A stretch of 64,000 bases of DNA from the NCBI GenBank assembly GCA_963575745.1, contig CAUYUJ010009602.1, positions 1 through 64,000 of the forward strand, read 5' to 3'. Numbering within the stretch: position 1 is the first letter of the stretch; each line of letters starts with the position of its first letter. The stretch comes from Prorocentrum cordatum. Lineage: Eukaryota; Sar; Dinophyceae; Prorocentrales; Prorocentraceae. The position numbers and the translations under genes were made by a program. The notes beneath the pieces were generated by a model that saw only the letters and a program-made list of their open reading frames with translations, had not been told where the DNA came from and ran no database searches. This document shows, piece by piece, positions 44,333-53,061 of the stretch.

Positions 44333-45630
44333 GTTTGTGCACTCAATGTGCAAGGCAAGTGGGCAGACGAGACCCTAATGCAAGCCAACCTAGATTTGCT
44401 CGAGCTGAAGCGCTGGGGCTTAATTTGTATCCTAGAGGCGGATTTCAAGGGCTGCCTTCAAAACGATGGGCTACTTCGCCCCGTTTTCAATGGCCACGCT
44501 TACTACCGTCATCATTCTGGCCCTGGGTGTAGGGCCATGGGCGTGCTTGTGCACAAATCTCTGAGAAAACGTGTGAAAGACATTGTCTGCGATTGGAGAT
44601 CTATCCGTGTTGATCTTCGTCCTGACTGTCTCGATGGATGCCACCATCATGCCAGATCCTTTCTCTTCTCTCATCTTGCCCATGATTTTTTCCATGATTC
44701 TCTAAACTGTGCCATCCAACTCGGTCGATCCCGCCCTGTGGGGTCCACTCTCTCCTGGTTGGGGGACATGAATGCAGATCAAGGCAACGGAGACCAAAAA
44801 TTTCGATCGTTCTGCGAAGCCTGTTCCTACCTCGACCTCCATTGGTGCCCTCTCAGGTTCCAAGAGACTTCCATGCAATTCACTAGGAAGCCCGATGGTG
44901 AGCAGGCGCTCTCTCAAGCCAATAGCACGATCGATCACATTGCTCTCGCCAGGGGTGATCTATCTTTTGACTGCTTCGCCTGCTGGGCGGGCGTCCCTGG
45001 GGACCATGCCCTTATTGGCTGTGATGTCCTGGCCTTCCCTCAGCGGGCTCGTAAGAGAAGACCGCTCCTTTGGACTCCTACCAACATTTTGGAGGTCAGG
45101 AAGATCGCCCAGGGCCTGTTTCCCGAATCAGCGGAACTTATTCGTCTAAATGATGAAGAACAGCATGATTCATGTGCGGTAAGGTATCACGATCCAAGGG
45201 ACCTCACCCTCTCCTTCGATTTCTGGGAAAATATGTTGGGACAGGTTTACGAAGCGACTCAGGCCCTCCCAAGGAGTTTTAGGAGATTTGCCGAAGAGCC
45301 ATTTTGGGTCAAGAGTCTCAGGACACGGTTCAACTCCGAACTTAACGAAGCCTCGAGGGTCGCCTTGGGTCAGCTCCTACTGAAAGCGCTCAAGATAACG
45401 AAACTTCAACGTGAATTGGCTCAGGTTGCGCTCAACGCCTCTCGAGGAAAACGAGTCTGGGCCTCCCGCAAGTCTCTCCTACCCATTTTGGGTTTCTGTG
45501 TAGATCAAGTCAAGATTTTTGAAGTGGACCGCTGTACCACACTGGTTGCTGAAGAATATAGAGAGAGGTGGGGACTCTCAGAATTGGAGCGCCAGGAGGA
45601 CATCGCCTGGCTCCGATCTTTGGGTTTTTT
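44312..45630 (+). CDS. LINE APE-type endonuclease (EEP family) plus linker
   Basis: Opens directly after the TGA with VRGLVCALNVQGKWADETL, the Asn-containing first motif of APE-like nucleases. The next motifs are CILEADFKG (Glu of the L-Q-E motif), GVLVHKSLRKRV, LGDMNAD (G-D-x-N) at about 44758-44781, STIDHIA (S-x-I-D-H) at about 44926-44946 and GDHALIG (S-D-H motif, Gly for Ser) at about 44999-45019. All catalytic Asp, Asn and His positions are present. This protein would nick the target DNA for target-primed reverse transcription. The frame stays open to 45799, but the protein sense moves to the RT frame at the T7 run 45625-45631. Confidence 0.78.
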
Positions 45631-47264
45631 TCAATTTCTACGACGACCCTATCATCCCTTCCTTGCTAGAGGACGCGCTGGACGACATCAAGGCCCCCCG
45701 AAAGATCGACACAGAGTTTGCCTGCACGGCGGTTATAAAAGTTTCGGGCTGGTCCCAAAGGCTCACGGGGTGTATACAAGCCTGCTTAGGCAACCCTGAA
45801 TTCTGGAACGACGTCACATTCGGGGGCCACCTGGGTAACAAGATCAAGGGTTTTGGAACCCCTTCTCAAACTAGAGCTGTTATTCCTCAGCCTGCTATTG
45901 CCAAGATTGGGCACGCATATGTGGCGAGGGCCATTTTGCCAGTTCTGGATTCATACACTGACTCCAAAGGTCTCAAGGGCCTGATTTTTGGGCTAAGCAA
46001 AGGTGGACAATTACAAGAACTTCACACGAGTGTCTACCACATTTTAGAATTTGGCCGAGATCACTTTAACAAAGGAATGGTTGGGATTACTGATATCAAA
46101 GCTCACCATGACCAGATTCGTTATGGGTTGGTTTTACGGAGTTTATTGGGACGGGGAGTCCCTCTTTTCTTAGCGGTGGGCTGCATCAGGTTGCACAGGA
46201 ACCCTCGAGTTTCCATTTCACTTTTGGACTCAAACACTGGGATTATCCAAAGAGACCGTGGGTTGATGCAAGGAGCTGGGACGGCATGCATACTGGCGCG
46301 CGTTTCTGTAGAAGATTGCTTCGCCTCCACACTAGAGAAAATTACCCATTCTTCTTTGGGAATTTCCATTCGCTGCGAGCAGTTGGGATTTGACTTCAGG
46401 ATTGCTCTTCTCAGCTGGTCAGACAATATCTTCGTGGTGGCTTCCTCGGAACAAGATCTTGCAACTCTGACTGCCCTGGTAGAGTCGGAGCTATGGAATG
46501 AACATCGGCTCAAACTCAAAGACGATCGGGAAATCCTCCCGGCATACCCCTACTTCTTTCAAGGATACAAGTGGTCAGACCCCTTCGGGAAATCTTGGTC
46601 TGTAGTACCGGAGGCCAAGGTGCTGGGCCCTATTCTCTCCGCCACTGGTTCCTGTCACGAAGATGTCAAGCAGGGTATTTCACAGATCAACAGGGCCTTT
46701 TGGGCTAACAGTAGGTTCCTGATTAATGAGCATATCCCCATGTCTAAACGCCTCTCTAAACTTAACTGCATGGCGGGAGGGATTATACGATCCAGAGGTG
46801 CTGCCTGGGTCCCCTGCAAGACGACGGCGGATTTGATTACCAAGGCACAGAATCAATGTATCAGGATCATGTTGAAACTCAAAAGGCTCCCAGGGGAATC
46901 CCCCGAACAATTCAGTTTACGCAGAAATCGTAAAACCAAGGGGTTCAAAGAAGTCTCATGGGCTATTTTCCATTTGGATTCTGCTATTAGTTGGGTTTCA
47001 CACATGCAAAGACATCCAGAAGATTTTCCGTCGAGGCTGTTTCAATATTGCAAGCATTGGGTCATTCTGAATCGCTCCTTTGACCACTCTGGTGGCAGCC
47101 GTACCCACTCCCGCTCGCATAGGGGGTACGTTTTCAGGTATGACAAGGATGCCTGGACCACCTTATTTTTTCCGCAGGGCTCTCGGGACAAAAAGTTTCG
47201 TCTTGGCCTCGCTAAAGAAATGCTCGATTGGGTTCGGCAACCGCTTCACCTTCGCCTTCAGTAG
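45630..47264 (+). CDS. LINE reverse transcriptase with WSDN active-site box
   Basis: Open from 45519; the sense begins at NFYDDPIIPSLLEDAL after the +1 frame change. RT blocks: PQPAIAKIGHAYVARAIL, GLIFGLSKGGQL, VGITDIKAHHDQI (motif A Asp at 46092), RGLMQGAGTACIL (motif B, Gln at 46269) and LLSWSDNIFVVASSE (motif C, 46416-46427). The motif C box has Asn where most RTs have the second Asp. A thumb-like region follows (AKVLGPILSATG) and the C-terminal part is unrecognised, without a clear RNase H. The stop is at 47264, overlapping the next frame. Confidence 0.78.
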   Translation, partial: FNFYDDPIIPSLLEDALDDIKAPRKIDTEFACTAVIKVSGWSQRLTGCIQACLGNPEFWNDVTFGGHLGNKIKGFGTPSQTRAVIPQPAIAKIGHAYVARAILPVLDSYTDSKGLKGLIFGLSKGGQLQELHTSVYHILEFGRDHFNKGMVGITDIKAHHDQIRYGLVLRSLLGRGVPLFLAVGCIRLHRNPRVSISLLDSNTGIIQRDRGLMQGAGTACILARVSVEDCFASTLEKITHSSLGISIRCEQLGFDFRIALLSWSDNIFVVASSEQDLATLTALVESELWNEHRLKLKDDREILPAYPYFFQGYKWSDPFGKSWSVVPEAKVLGPILSATGSCHEDVKQGISQINRAFWANSRFLINEHIPMSKRLSKLNCMAGGIIRSRGAAWVPCKTTADLITKAQNQCIRIMLKLKRLPGESPEQFSLRRNRKTKGFKEVSWAIFHLDSAISWVSHMQRHPEDFPSRLFQYCKHWVILNRSFDHSGGSRTHSRSHRGYVFRYDKDAWTTLFFPQGSRDKKFRLGLAKEMLDWVRQPLHLRLQ

Positions 47265-47464
47265 CCATCGGCTCTGTCTGGTGCAACCAGACACACTTTG
47301 CTATCGTACTGCGCCCTGCGGGGCCCTCCTTTACTCTCACCACGGACACCTGTTACTCTCAGGATCTGGATTGGACTGGGAATCAGATTCAGCCGACTAT
47401 CCCCCTTTTCTTTGGCTTCGACCGCCACGCCTTAGATCGTTGGGCTCGGAATCGTCTGGTCAAG

Positions 47465-48538
47465 ATGGAAACGAAGCCCATTCTTACCTCGAATGAGAAG
47501 AAAGTCAAGTTGCAGAAGAAGCTCGAACAGAAGAAGGAGGACCAAGCAAGATCAGTCGAGTTCAAGAATCAGGGTCTCAAAGCCAAGGCATCCTCCAGTG
47601 CTGACCCTCGCGAAGCAAGGATTCTCCCCACGCCACCCCCTGCACCTGTGCATAGGGGAGATTCTGCCTCTCGGAGCCGTTCGCCGATTGCCAGGAAGAT
47701 GCAGTACTCAATTGGGTTCAAGAAACAACCGCAGGGCGGCGGGTCGGGGTCGAAGCCCGATTCGGATGATGCCCTACCAGATACGCAGGACTACCGTGGG
47801 GAAACACCTTTCAAACCGGTGGGCGGCACTACTTGGGAAGTACCGTCTTCGGAATCACCGGGCTCCAGGAGTTCATCCTCTGGCTCTGAAGCGGAAGTCG
47901 ACTCGCCTGACCGAAAGTCGCAGTCTGCCCCAAAGAGCTGGGAACAGGATAAGAAGCCCTGGATCAGCAAGTTAGGCCCTCCAGTGCTGAAGTCCCAGTT
48001 GGAGTACGATCATTCTGGATGCCCAATTTTCGCCCCAAAGGGCGGCACAGACCATGCCAGCTCAAGGCGCTACATTATGGTTTTCGTTCCCCAGCTTACA
48101 GGCTTGAACACCTTCAAGGCCAAGGTCGGGGAGCACTTCCAAATCATCACAGTTCGTGAGCTCACACCTTTCATTATCGATAATCAAGGCCCACTGATTT
48201 CAGACAGTATCCCAGTTCTGGGAGAGCACGGCTTTCTCACTACCAGGGACGTTACGAAGATTCTCTGGCACTTTGGGCTCAACACGTTTCGCTCCAAGGA
48301 CATCCACTTGTTTAACGCGCGGTTTTATACCAAAGAAGCGTTCATTGGCCCTGAGGTCTGCCCTAAGAAGGAGAGGCTACACGATAAATCTCAGATCTTC
48401 GCTGGTAGCTGTATTGTGGCACTCCTCTACGTCAAGGATATGTATGAAGATGTGGGAGATCTTATAACGGTGGAGTCTGGCAACAACGGTGCCAATGTTA
48501 GGTGCCACTTGCTCTGCAAACCCCGTTTCCTGATGTGA
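47465..48538 (+). CDS. LINE ORF4, unknown (charged linker plus conserved-looking C-terminal domain)
   Basis: 357 codons from ATG 47465. The same frame is open from 47228 and may be read as an extension. Residues ~10-40 are Lys/Glu-rich and probably coiled coil (KKVKLQKKLEQKKEDQARS). ~45-185 is Ser/Pro-rich and disordered (SASRSRSPIARK, PGSRSSSSGSEAEVDSP). ~195-357 looks folded (YIMVFVPQLTGLNTFKAKVG, VTKILWHFGLNTFRSKDIHL, CIVALLYVKDMYEDVGD). I recognise no family. A role as a packaging or RNA-binding protein is only a guess from the layout. Confidence 0.55.
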   Translation: METKPILTSNEKKVKLQKKLEQKKEDQARSVEFKNQGLKAKASSSADPREARILPTPPPAPVHRGDSASRSRSPIARKMQYSIGFKKQPQGGGSGSKPDSDDALPDTQDYRGETPFKPVGGTTWEVPSSESPGSRSSSSGSEAEVDSPDRKSQSAPKSWEQDKKPWISKLGPPVLKSQLEYDHSGCPIFAPKGGTDHASSRRYIMVFVPQLTGLNTFKAKVGEHFQIITVRELTPFIIDNQGPLISDSIPVLGEHGFLTTRDVTKILWHFGLNTFRSKDIHLFNARFYTKEAFIGPEVCPKKERLHDKSQIFAGSCIVALLYVKDMYEDVGDLITVESGNNGANVRCHLLCKPRFLM

Positions 48539-48540
48539 CT

Positions 48541-49248
48541 GAGGCAGTTCCCTTCGGGTCCTCATCTCTCTTTTGGTTCAACTCTGGTTCAATCGGGGAC
48601 TCCAGGACTTTCCTCTGAGGCATGAATTAAGTTCTGCTCTCCTCAATATGTCCGTCAGGGCCAAAGTAGTGGAGTCGTTTCTTGCTTTGCCCACAGCCTC
48701 GATGGGACGTTTCTTAACTTGGGCTCGCTTCGCCCTTAGTTTGGCTCTTCACTTCAGTTCAAAACGGGTTTAGATGGGGTTGTCAACCTCTTCACTTTGC
48801 CAAGATTATGGCTTTCGTTTCAATCTGGGAATGCTTGGAATCATGAGTGTCTCGGGGCATGAGGCCCCCAGGTCACCTTGCAGGAGCTGGGACTGCATCT
48901 TATTCTTCTCAATTCGGCTGACGGGGTTAAGTGGGGTTGTTGCTCACCCTTTGTCCAAGTCCTCGATGTTTCAAGTTCTTTCTTGGGATAGTTTGGCGTT
49001 CAGTTTGCCTCTTCACTTCAGTACAAATGGGTTCGGCCTGGGATTGTTAATCTCACCTTGCTGGCCAGGACGATGACTGCCGTCCGATTCCTGATAAAGT
49101 GCATCTCTTTTCTCTATCTCTCCTTCCCTCGGATCCTGGTCTTTCGGTTGGCCTGTTTGGCTTGGCTGCTTTCTGTAGTCATTTTGGTTCAATTAGCTTT
49201 GCACGTTCTGCCCCAACCTCTTCTCAAGTTTTCTGGGAACACACTCTC
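48541..49248 (+). other. Inter-ORF region of the LINE with a diverged direct repeat
   Basis: No ORF supported. 48690-48800 and 48955-49060 are diverged copies of one another (shared GTTTGxCTCTTCACTTCAGT and GGxTTG core). Confidence 0.5.
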
Positions 49249-50118
49249 ATGCTTGCCCCTCAGAGGGTTGTCAGGCCATGGAATTCAAAGTCGCTCCAGT
49301 GCTGTATCTTCGAGGCATGGGCATCCGCCTGCCCACGTGCACTGGCAATCGAAAGTTCCGAGATCGTTCCTTTAAATTCAGGATCGTACAACCCACGGAG
49401 ATGTGTCACACTCCACATGTACGAGAGGGGACGCGAATTCGAGATACCTCTCAGGCAGCTATGGAATCTCTTTGAGGCCTTCTTCTCTAGTAAGGCATGC
49501 AAAGACCTTATTGGGATTGTGGGAATTGCAGTACGCTCTATGTCTTTTGTACAGATCAAGACAATGTCATACAAGGGCGCCGTGTTCTACGACAATCGCT
49601 GGTCAGATCCTGGGAATTTCATTTACACCGTCTGGTGGAACATTTGGGGCCAAATGGCCAGGTATCTTCAAAGAAGACAACCTACCAGTGCTTCGTCCAA
49701 GTCCATTGAGGAGCTTCGATCAATCGCTGGTCGTGCCACCGATGTACAGAGGATGGTCCGAGAACGGTGGAACAGGGAACCCGACACTTCTCGGTGGTTA
49801 GAGCTCATCGGAGATTTGATGGAGTTAGGGTTGGGAGCGGGGTATGTTGAGCCTGATCGGTTCTGGAACATCATTCAGGGGATTTCTCCCATCATCTGCT
49901 CCATTCGGTCCATTTTGACGTTTGCTGACCAACAAGGGTCTTTCGCTAGGACCGGGAAAGACCGTCGCCTTTTTCGTGGCCCATGTGCTCCCCACACTCG
50001 GAAGTTTGCCGTGGCAATGTTCCACGGAATGCAAGTGCACAAATTTAATGTGACGGAATCCTCAGAGGTATGGGTATCTTATCTGATTGCAGCCTCAGAG
50101 AACAGGCTCCAATACTAA
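49249..50118 (+). CDS. LINE ORF5, unknown
   Basis: 289 codons from ATG 49249; the frame is open from about 49099. It looks like real protein: LRQLWNLFEAFFSSKACKDL, GAVFYDNRWSDPGNFIYTVW, RATDVQRMVRERWNREPDTS and VAMFHGMQVHKFNVTESSEV. No recognised motif, membrane span or zinc site. It is followed by 280 bp before ORF6. Confidence 0.5.
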   Translation: MLAPQRVVRPWNSKSLQCCIFEAWASACPRALAIESSEIVPLNSGSYNPRRCVTLHMYERGREFEIPLRQLWNLFEAFFSSKACKDLIGIVGIAVRSMSFVQIKTMSYKGAVFYDNRWSDPGNFIYTVWWNIWGQMARYLQRRQPTSASSKSIEELRSIAGRATDVQRMVRERWNREPDTSRWLELIGDLMELGLGAGYVEPDRFWNIIQGISPIICSIRSILTFADQQGSFARTGKDRRLFRGPCAPHTRKFAVAMFHGMQVHKFNVTESSEVWVSYLIAASENRLQY

Positions 50119-50396
50119 TGGAGCGGGGGTATTTGACACCCCACGGAATTTACATTTGGGTCTGTTTCGAGACCTCTTTGTGTTCTCTCTCTCTCTCCTT
50201 GCCTCCCGCCTTCGGGATTGGCTGACACCAGGAGATGTCACTTGTGCGATTCTATCTGGGACCCGCCTGATCTCTGCGATCTCAGGGACACCGTGGCTTC
50301 GCAACAATCCCGCCTCCCTCTGCCCGCCTCTGGTGGGCCCTTTCTTGTCCTTTGCCTCCTGTCGCTCCCCTGCAGTCTCGGGCTCAAGCTTTCGGT

Positions 50397-50723
50397 ATGC
50401 TACCTCCCAAGGCGTCAGACCCTCACGTTATCTTTCAGGGGAAGCTTGGCAGGTCTAAACGCAAAGTCTGCTTCCTGTCCAAACAAGACCTTGAAGCACT
50501 CTCATACTGCTCTACGCTGCTATTCCAAAGGGCGGTCAAGTTGCCTGCTCGGTTCCTTATACCTTCGGACCTTGGTGGTCCACATCTCACATATGACTGG
50601 TGCAAAATTCCGCTCTTCAAAGCTTGTCGGGACAGCGGCTTTAATAGACTGTATGTAAACGTTAGGGGACCTGACGAAAGGGTTCGGAGAATCCCTTGGA
50701 AAGAACTGGCTGTTGGTCAGTAG
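50397..50723 (+). CDS. LINE ORF6, unknown small protein
   Basis: 108 codons from ATG 50397: basic start (GKLGRSKRKVCFLSKQD), middle FLIPSDLGGPHLTYDW, end PDERVRRIPWKELAVGQ. It overlaps the next frame by about 10 bases if that frame is read from 50713, so ORF6 and ORF7 may be one protein separated by a +1 change. Confidence 0.4.
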   Translation: MLPPKASDPHVIFQGKLGRSKRKVCFLSKQDLEALSYCSTLLFQRAVKLPARFLIPSDLGGPHLTYDWCKIPLFKACRDSGFNRLYVNVRGPDERVRRIPWKELAVGQ

Positions 50724-50793
50724 CCGTTTCGCCTCAAACCCTGACGGAACTCTTGTCCGAAACGGCTGGGAACATCCATATACAATTCAGGGG

Positions 50794-51039
50794 ATGGTCA
50801 AACGCAGCCTTCCAGCCAAGCTAGCAGCCAGGAAGCGTCTCAAGTGGATACACGGCTCAGGTGGAATGTGGAACTACTGTGAAGAGGAAAAAGTCTACAC
50901 CAAAGTCTGGTACACGGAGTACTATGATACGTGGTTCGACCCTGAATCTGGCTGGCCTCACCCAGTGGTTTGGTACCTGTCTGACTACTGGTGGGACGGA
51001 GACTTTTTTGTGGAAAAGTGGCGTTGGAAGTATCCGTGA
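50794..51039 (+). CDS. LINE ORF7, small aromatic-rich protein
   Basis: 81 codons from ATG 50794 (frame open from 50713). Strikingly rich in Trp, Tyr and Asp: VWYTEYYDTWFDPESGW and WYLSDYWWDGDFFVEKW. No family recognised. It is the last ORF before about 0.9 kb of apparent 3' UTR. Confidence 0.4.
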   Translation: MVKRSLPAKLAARKRLKWIHGSGGMWNYCEEEKVYTKVWYTEYYDTWFDPESGWPHPVVWYLSDYWWDGDFFVEKWRWKYP

Positions 51040-51930
51040 AGACCTCTCCTGGGACTCCCACAGTCTGAACCTCTTGGCATCTGCGGTGCATGGGCCTGCG
51101 GCTTTTGGAGGTCTCTCAGTTCTCCTTCAATCTCCCTTGCATGCTCCTCAACGTCGGTAGTTGGCAAAATACAAAACCATAAACATTCCCAGCCCTCTCG
51201 CGTCATACATGTTTGAATTCAACTACCTCATATGCCTTGATTCACCTGGGGTGGGTTCTCACGGTTGGGCTCACTCGGCTTTACAGTTTCCTTTGTATGC
51301 CTTCGTATCTTCTGGGTCATTGCGTGCTTGGGACATTCAGTTTAATGTCAGGCTTTCTTTCTTTCACCACATTTATTCGAATGGGTTGCCACTTATGTAT
51401 ATTGGGCTTCAAGGGACTCAAAGAAAGTTCTCTTCACTTCTTAACCACTTCAGGTCGTGGGAACATATGCCCCCAAGTTCGGCGTCAAGAGTTATTCAAG
51501 TTACTCGAGTTACTCAAGTCACTCAAGATATTTTGATCAATTTAAGCATAATCCATTACCTTGCATTACGTTTCTCATTGCTCGCACCTTTATTCAAAGC
51601 GAGAGGGTCCTGGTGGTGGATTTCATTCAGTATCATGGGTTCAATTTAGAATGGGTTTCAATCATTCACGATTTCTTTCAGTATCATGGGTTTCAATCAT
51701 GATTTCTTTCAGTATTGGACAGGCAGTCTCCATTCATGATGTCGTTTAGTATCTTGGGTTTCAATCCTGGGTTGGGATTCATCTTTGTTCTGCCCCTTCC
51801 TCTCCCGCTTCTTTCCCGCTTCCCTCTTTCTCTACCGTACGCATTTGGCGTATTGGTGGTTTCTCAGGTTTGTGTTTTGGGAGAACCGACCTTTCAAGGC
51901 GCGTCATCATCATCATCATCATCGTAGTCG
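51040..51930 (+). other. 3' UTR and tail of the LINE
   Basis: AT-richer sequence with repeated ATGGGTTTCAAT/TTTCAGTATCATGGG motifs (51630-51770) that echo the GGTTCAAT motifs of the 5' UTR. It ends with TTTCAAGGCGCG followed by (TCA)7. The (TCA)n may be the priming tail of the element, or native gag Asp codons on the other strand. Confidence 0.5.
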
Positions 51931-52652
51931 TCCTCCTCGCCCTGGTAGTAGCCGTCCTCGTCCTCGTCCTCGTAATAGAGGTGATCGAGCTCTGACTGGT
52001 TCTCGTCCTGCTCCGACGCGGCGTAAGCGTAAGCGGATCGCTCTCGGCGATCAGCGCGTCGGTCCTGCTGTCGATGTACCGCTGGGTACTGAGCCCGCAG
52101 CGCATACTCGATGCCGGCTAGCTTGTGCTCATTCTTGTTGGAGGCGAGGACTGCGGCTTGCTCCTTCATGCTGATGCCGCAGAATCTGAGGATCAGTGCG
52201 GCCTGGATATCCTCTGAGATCGTAGTCGTGGCGCTGACCTCCTGCAACTCTGCGAACTCCTTTCGCCTCCTTGTCACGTAGTTGGCCATGGACTCGTTGC
52301 GGTCGCGCCAGACCGATGATCCGTACAAAGCCTTGTCGAAGATTTCGGTGCTCCGGACGGGCGCAATATCTTGAACTTCTTTCTTCAACGTCGTGAGGAA
52401 AAGAGTGAACCCGTCCGGCCTTGATTCTCCAGACTCATCTGTAGCTATCAGCTCTTCATGTTTGAGCTTGCGCACTGCCTCGTAGACTGGACCAGAAAGG
52501 CCTGATCGTAGATGCAGCGCCGTCGCGGCCTGCTTAGACTTCTCGCCAGTCCTGCCATGATAGAGATCCCAGGCTCGCTCTTCGTATTCATTGAAATACT
52601 CAGGCTGGCCTGCATACTGAGGGACTCCATTCCTGTCCAGCTCGATGGACAT
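51894..52652 (-). pseudogene. gag: copia gag, N-terminal part
   Basis: First ATG after the 5' LTR (MSIELDRNGVPQYAG). The capsid-like region contains PEYFNEYEERAWDLYHGR, TALHLRSGLSGPVYEAVRKL and SVWRDRNESMANYVTRRRKEF, typical of copia/UBN2-type gag of dinoflagellate elements as I know them, then an acidic C-terminal part (YYEDEDEDGYYQGEEDD). The frame then enters a (GAT)n-encoded Asp run and a stop at 51894. These last codons probably derive from the 3' end of the nested LINE, and the rest of gag lies 9 kb away. Confidence 0.75.
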
Positions 52653-52890
52653 CTTCTTCGTGAGGATGGGAATGGTCAGCAGCAACAGCGTTGTTGCACA
52701 GGATGGTGCCCTCGGCCGGCTCGGCGGAGGGCTCGTCGTCGTGGGCTGACACGACTGCCGCGGTGGTGACCGCGGCGGCGGAGTGGAGGTGCGGCGACCT
52801 CTGGCGGCGGCTGCGGCCGTCGCCTGCCGCGGGGCGCCCGGGCGCGGCGGCCCAGCCCAGCGGCCTATGATGCGCAGGTCCCGGAGCTGT
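52653..52890 (-). other. 5' leader of the copia element
   Basis: GC-rich leader between primer-binding site and gag ATG. No gene. Confidence 0.6.
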
Positions 52891-52906
52891 CACGCTCCGC
52901 TTACCA
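52891..52906 (-). promoter_or_regulatory. Primer-binding site
   Basis: Immediately inside the 5' LTR the minus strand reads TGGTAAGCGGAGCGTG. TGG complements the CCA end of a tRNA, so the primer tRNA should end GCTCCGCTTACCA. I cannot say which tRNA this is. Confidence 0.75.
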
Positions 52907-53061
52907 TGAGAGTCCGCCCAGGCGGGCGGGGATCGATGATAAGGATGTTTTAATACCCTTGATCCTAAAAGGGCGCCCTGTGTACGCATGCTCTGCTGTA
53001 ACAAACAAGATAAGCACAGATACCATACACGCACGCCTGCTAAAACCCTGTATCTCTGACA
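52907..53061 (-). repeat. 5' LTR of the copia element
   Basis: Same ends as the left copy. It is followed outward by the CTAGA target duplication and the resumed satellite. As the 5' LTR it should carry the promoter, but I recognise no specific element in 155 bp. Confidence 0.93.

Larger units (their letters stand above)
42960..51930 (+). mobile_element. Spliced-leader-bearing multi-ORF LINE-type retrotransposon nested in copia gag
   Basis: Inserted antisense to copia between the two halves of gag. It begins with a perfect dinoflagellate spliced leader and a 266-nt 5' UTR. Then come ORF1 (coiled coil), EN, RT and at least three more ORFs, and it ends in a (TCA)n-type tail at about 51900-51930. 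Base composition is visibly less GC-rich than copia. GGC-GAG codons of gag stand in frame at both edges (GYYQGEEDD on one side, HGEDDEF on the other), so a 13-16-bp imperfect target duplication there is likely. The exact 3' end is uncertain by about 40 bp. Confidence 0.82.
35265..53061 (-). mobile_element. Ty1/copia LTR retrotransposon, interrupted by a nested LINE
   Basis: Both 155-bp LTRs begin TG and end CA and differ at 3 positions. The flanks are TTAGA (35260-35264) and CTAGA (53062-53066), a 5-bp target duplication with one mismatch. A primer-binding site follows the 5' LTR and a GGAGGGG polypurine tract precedes the 3' LTR. The protein order is gag, protease, integrase, RT, RNase H, which is the copia order. 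Without the ~9-kb insertion it would be about 8.8 kb. Coding frames contain shifts and two TAG codons, so this copy is not competent as sequenced. Confidence 0.92.

Noticed and set aside
42976-51900. TCAAGGC at 42976-42982 and 51894-51900 as an exact 7-bp target duplication
   Set aside because: It would place most of the spliced leader outside the LINE, inside copia gag, which cannot explain a 21-nt leader match. The shared 7-mer is probably chance.
51779-52174. Frames on the + strand and the second minus-strand frame over gag
   Set aside because: Shadows of the gag reading frame and of the (TCA)n run.
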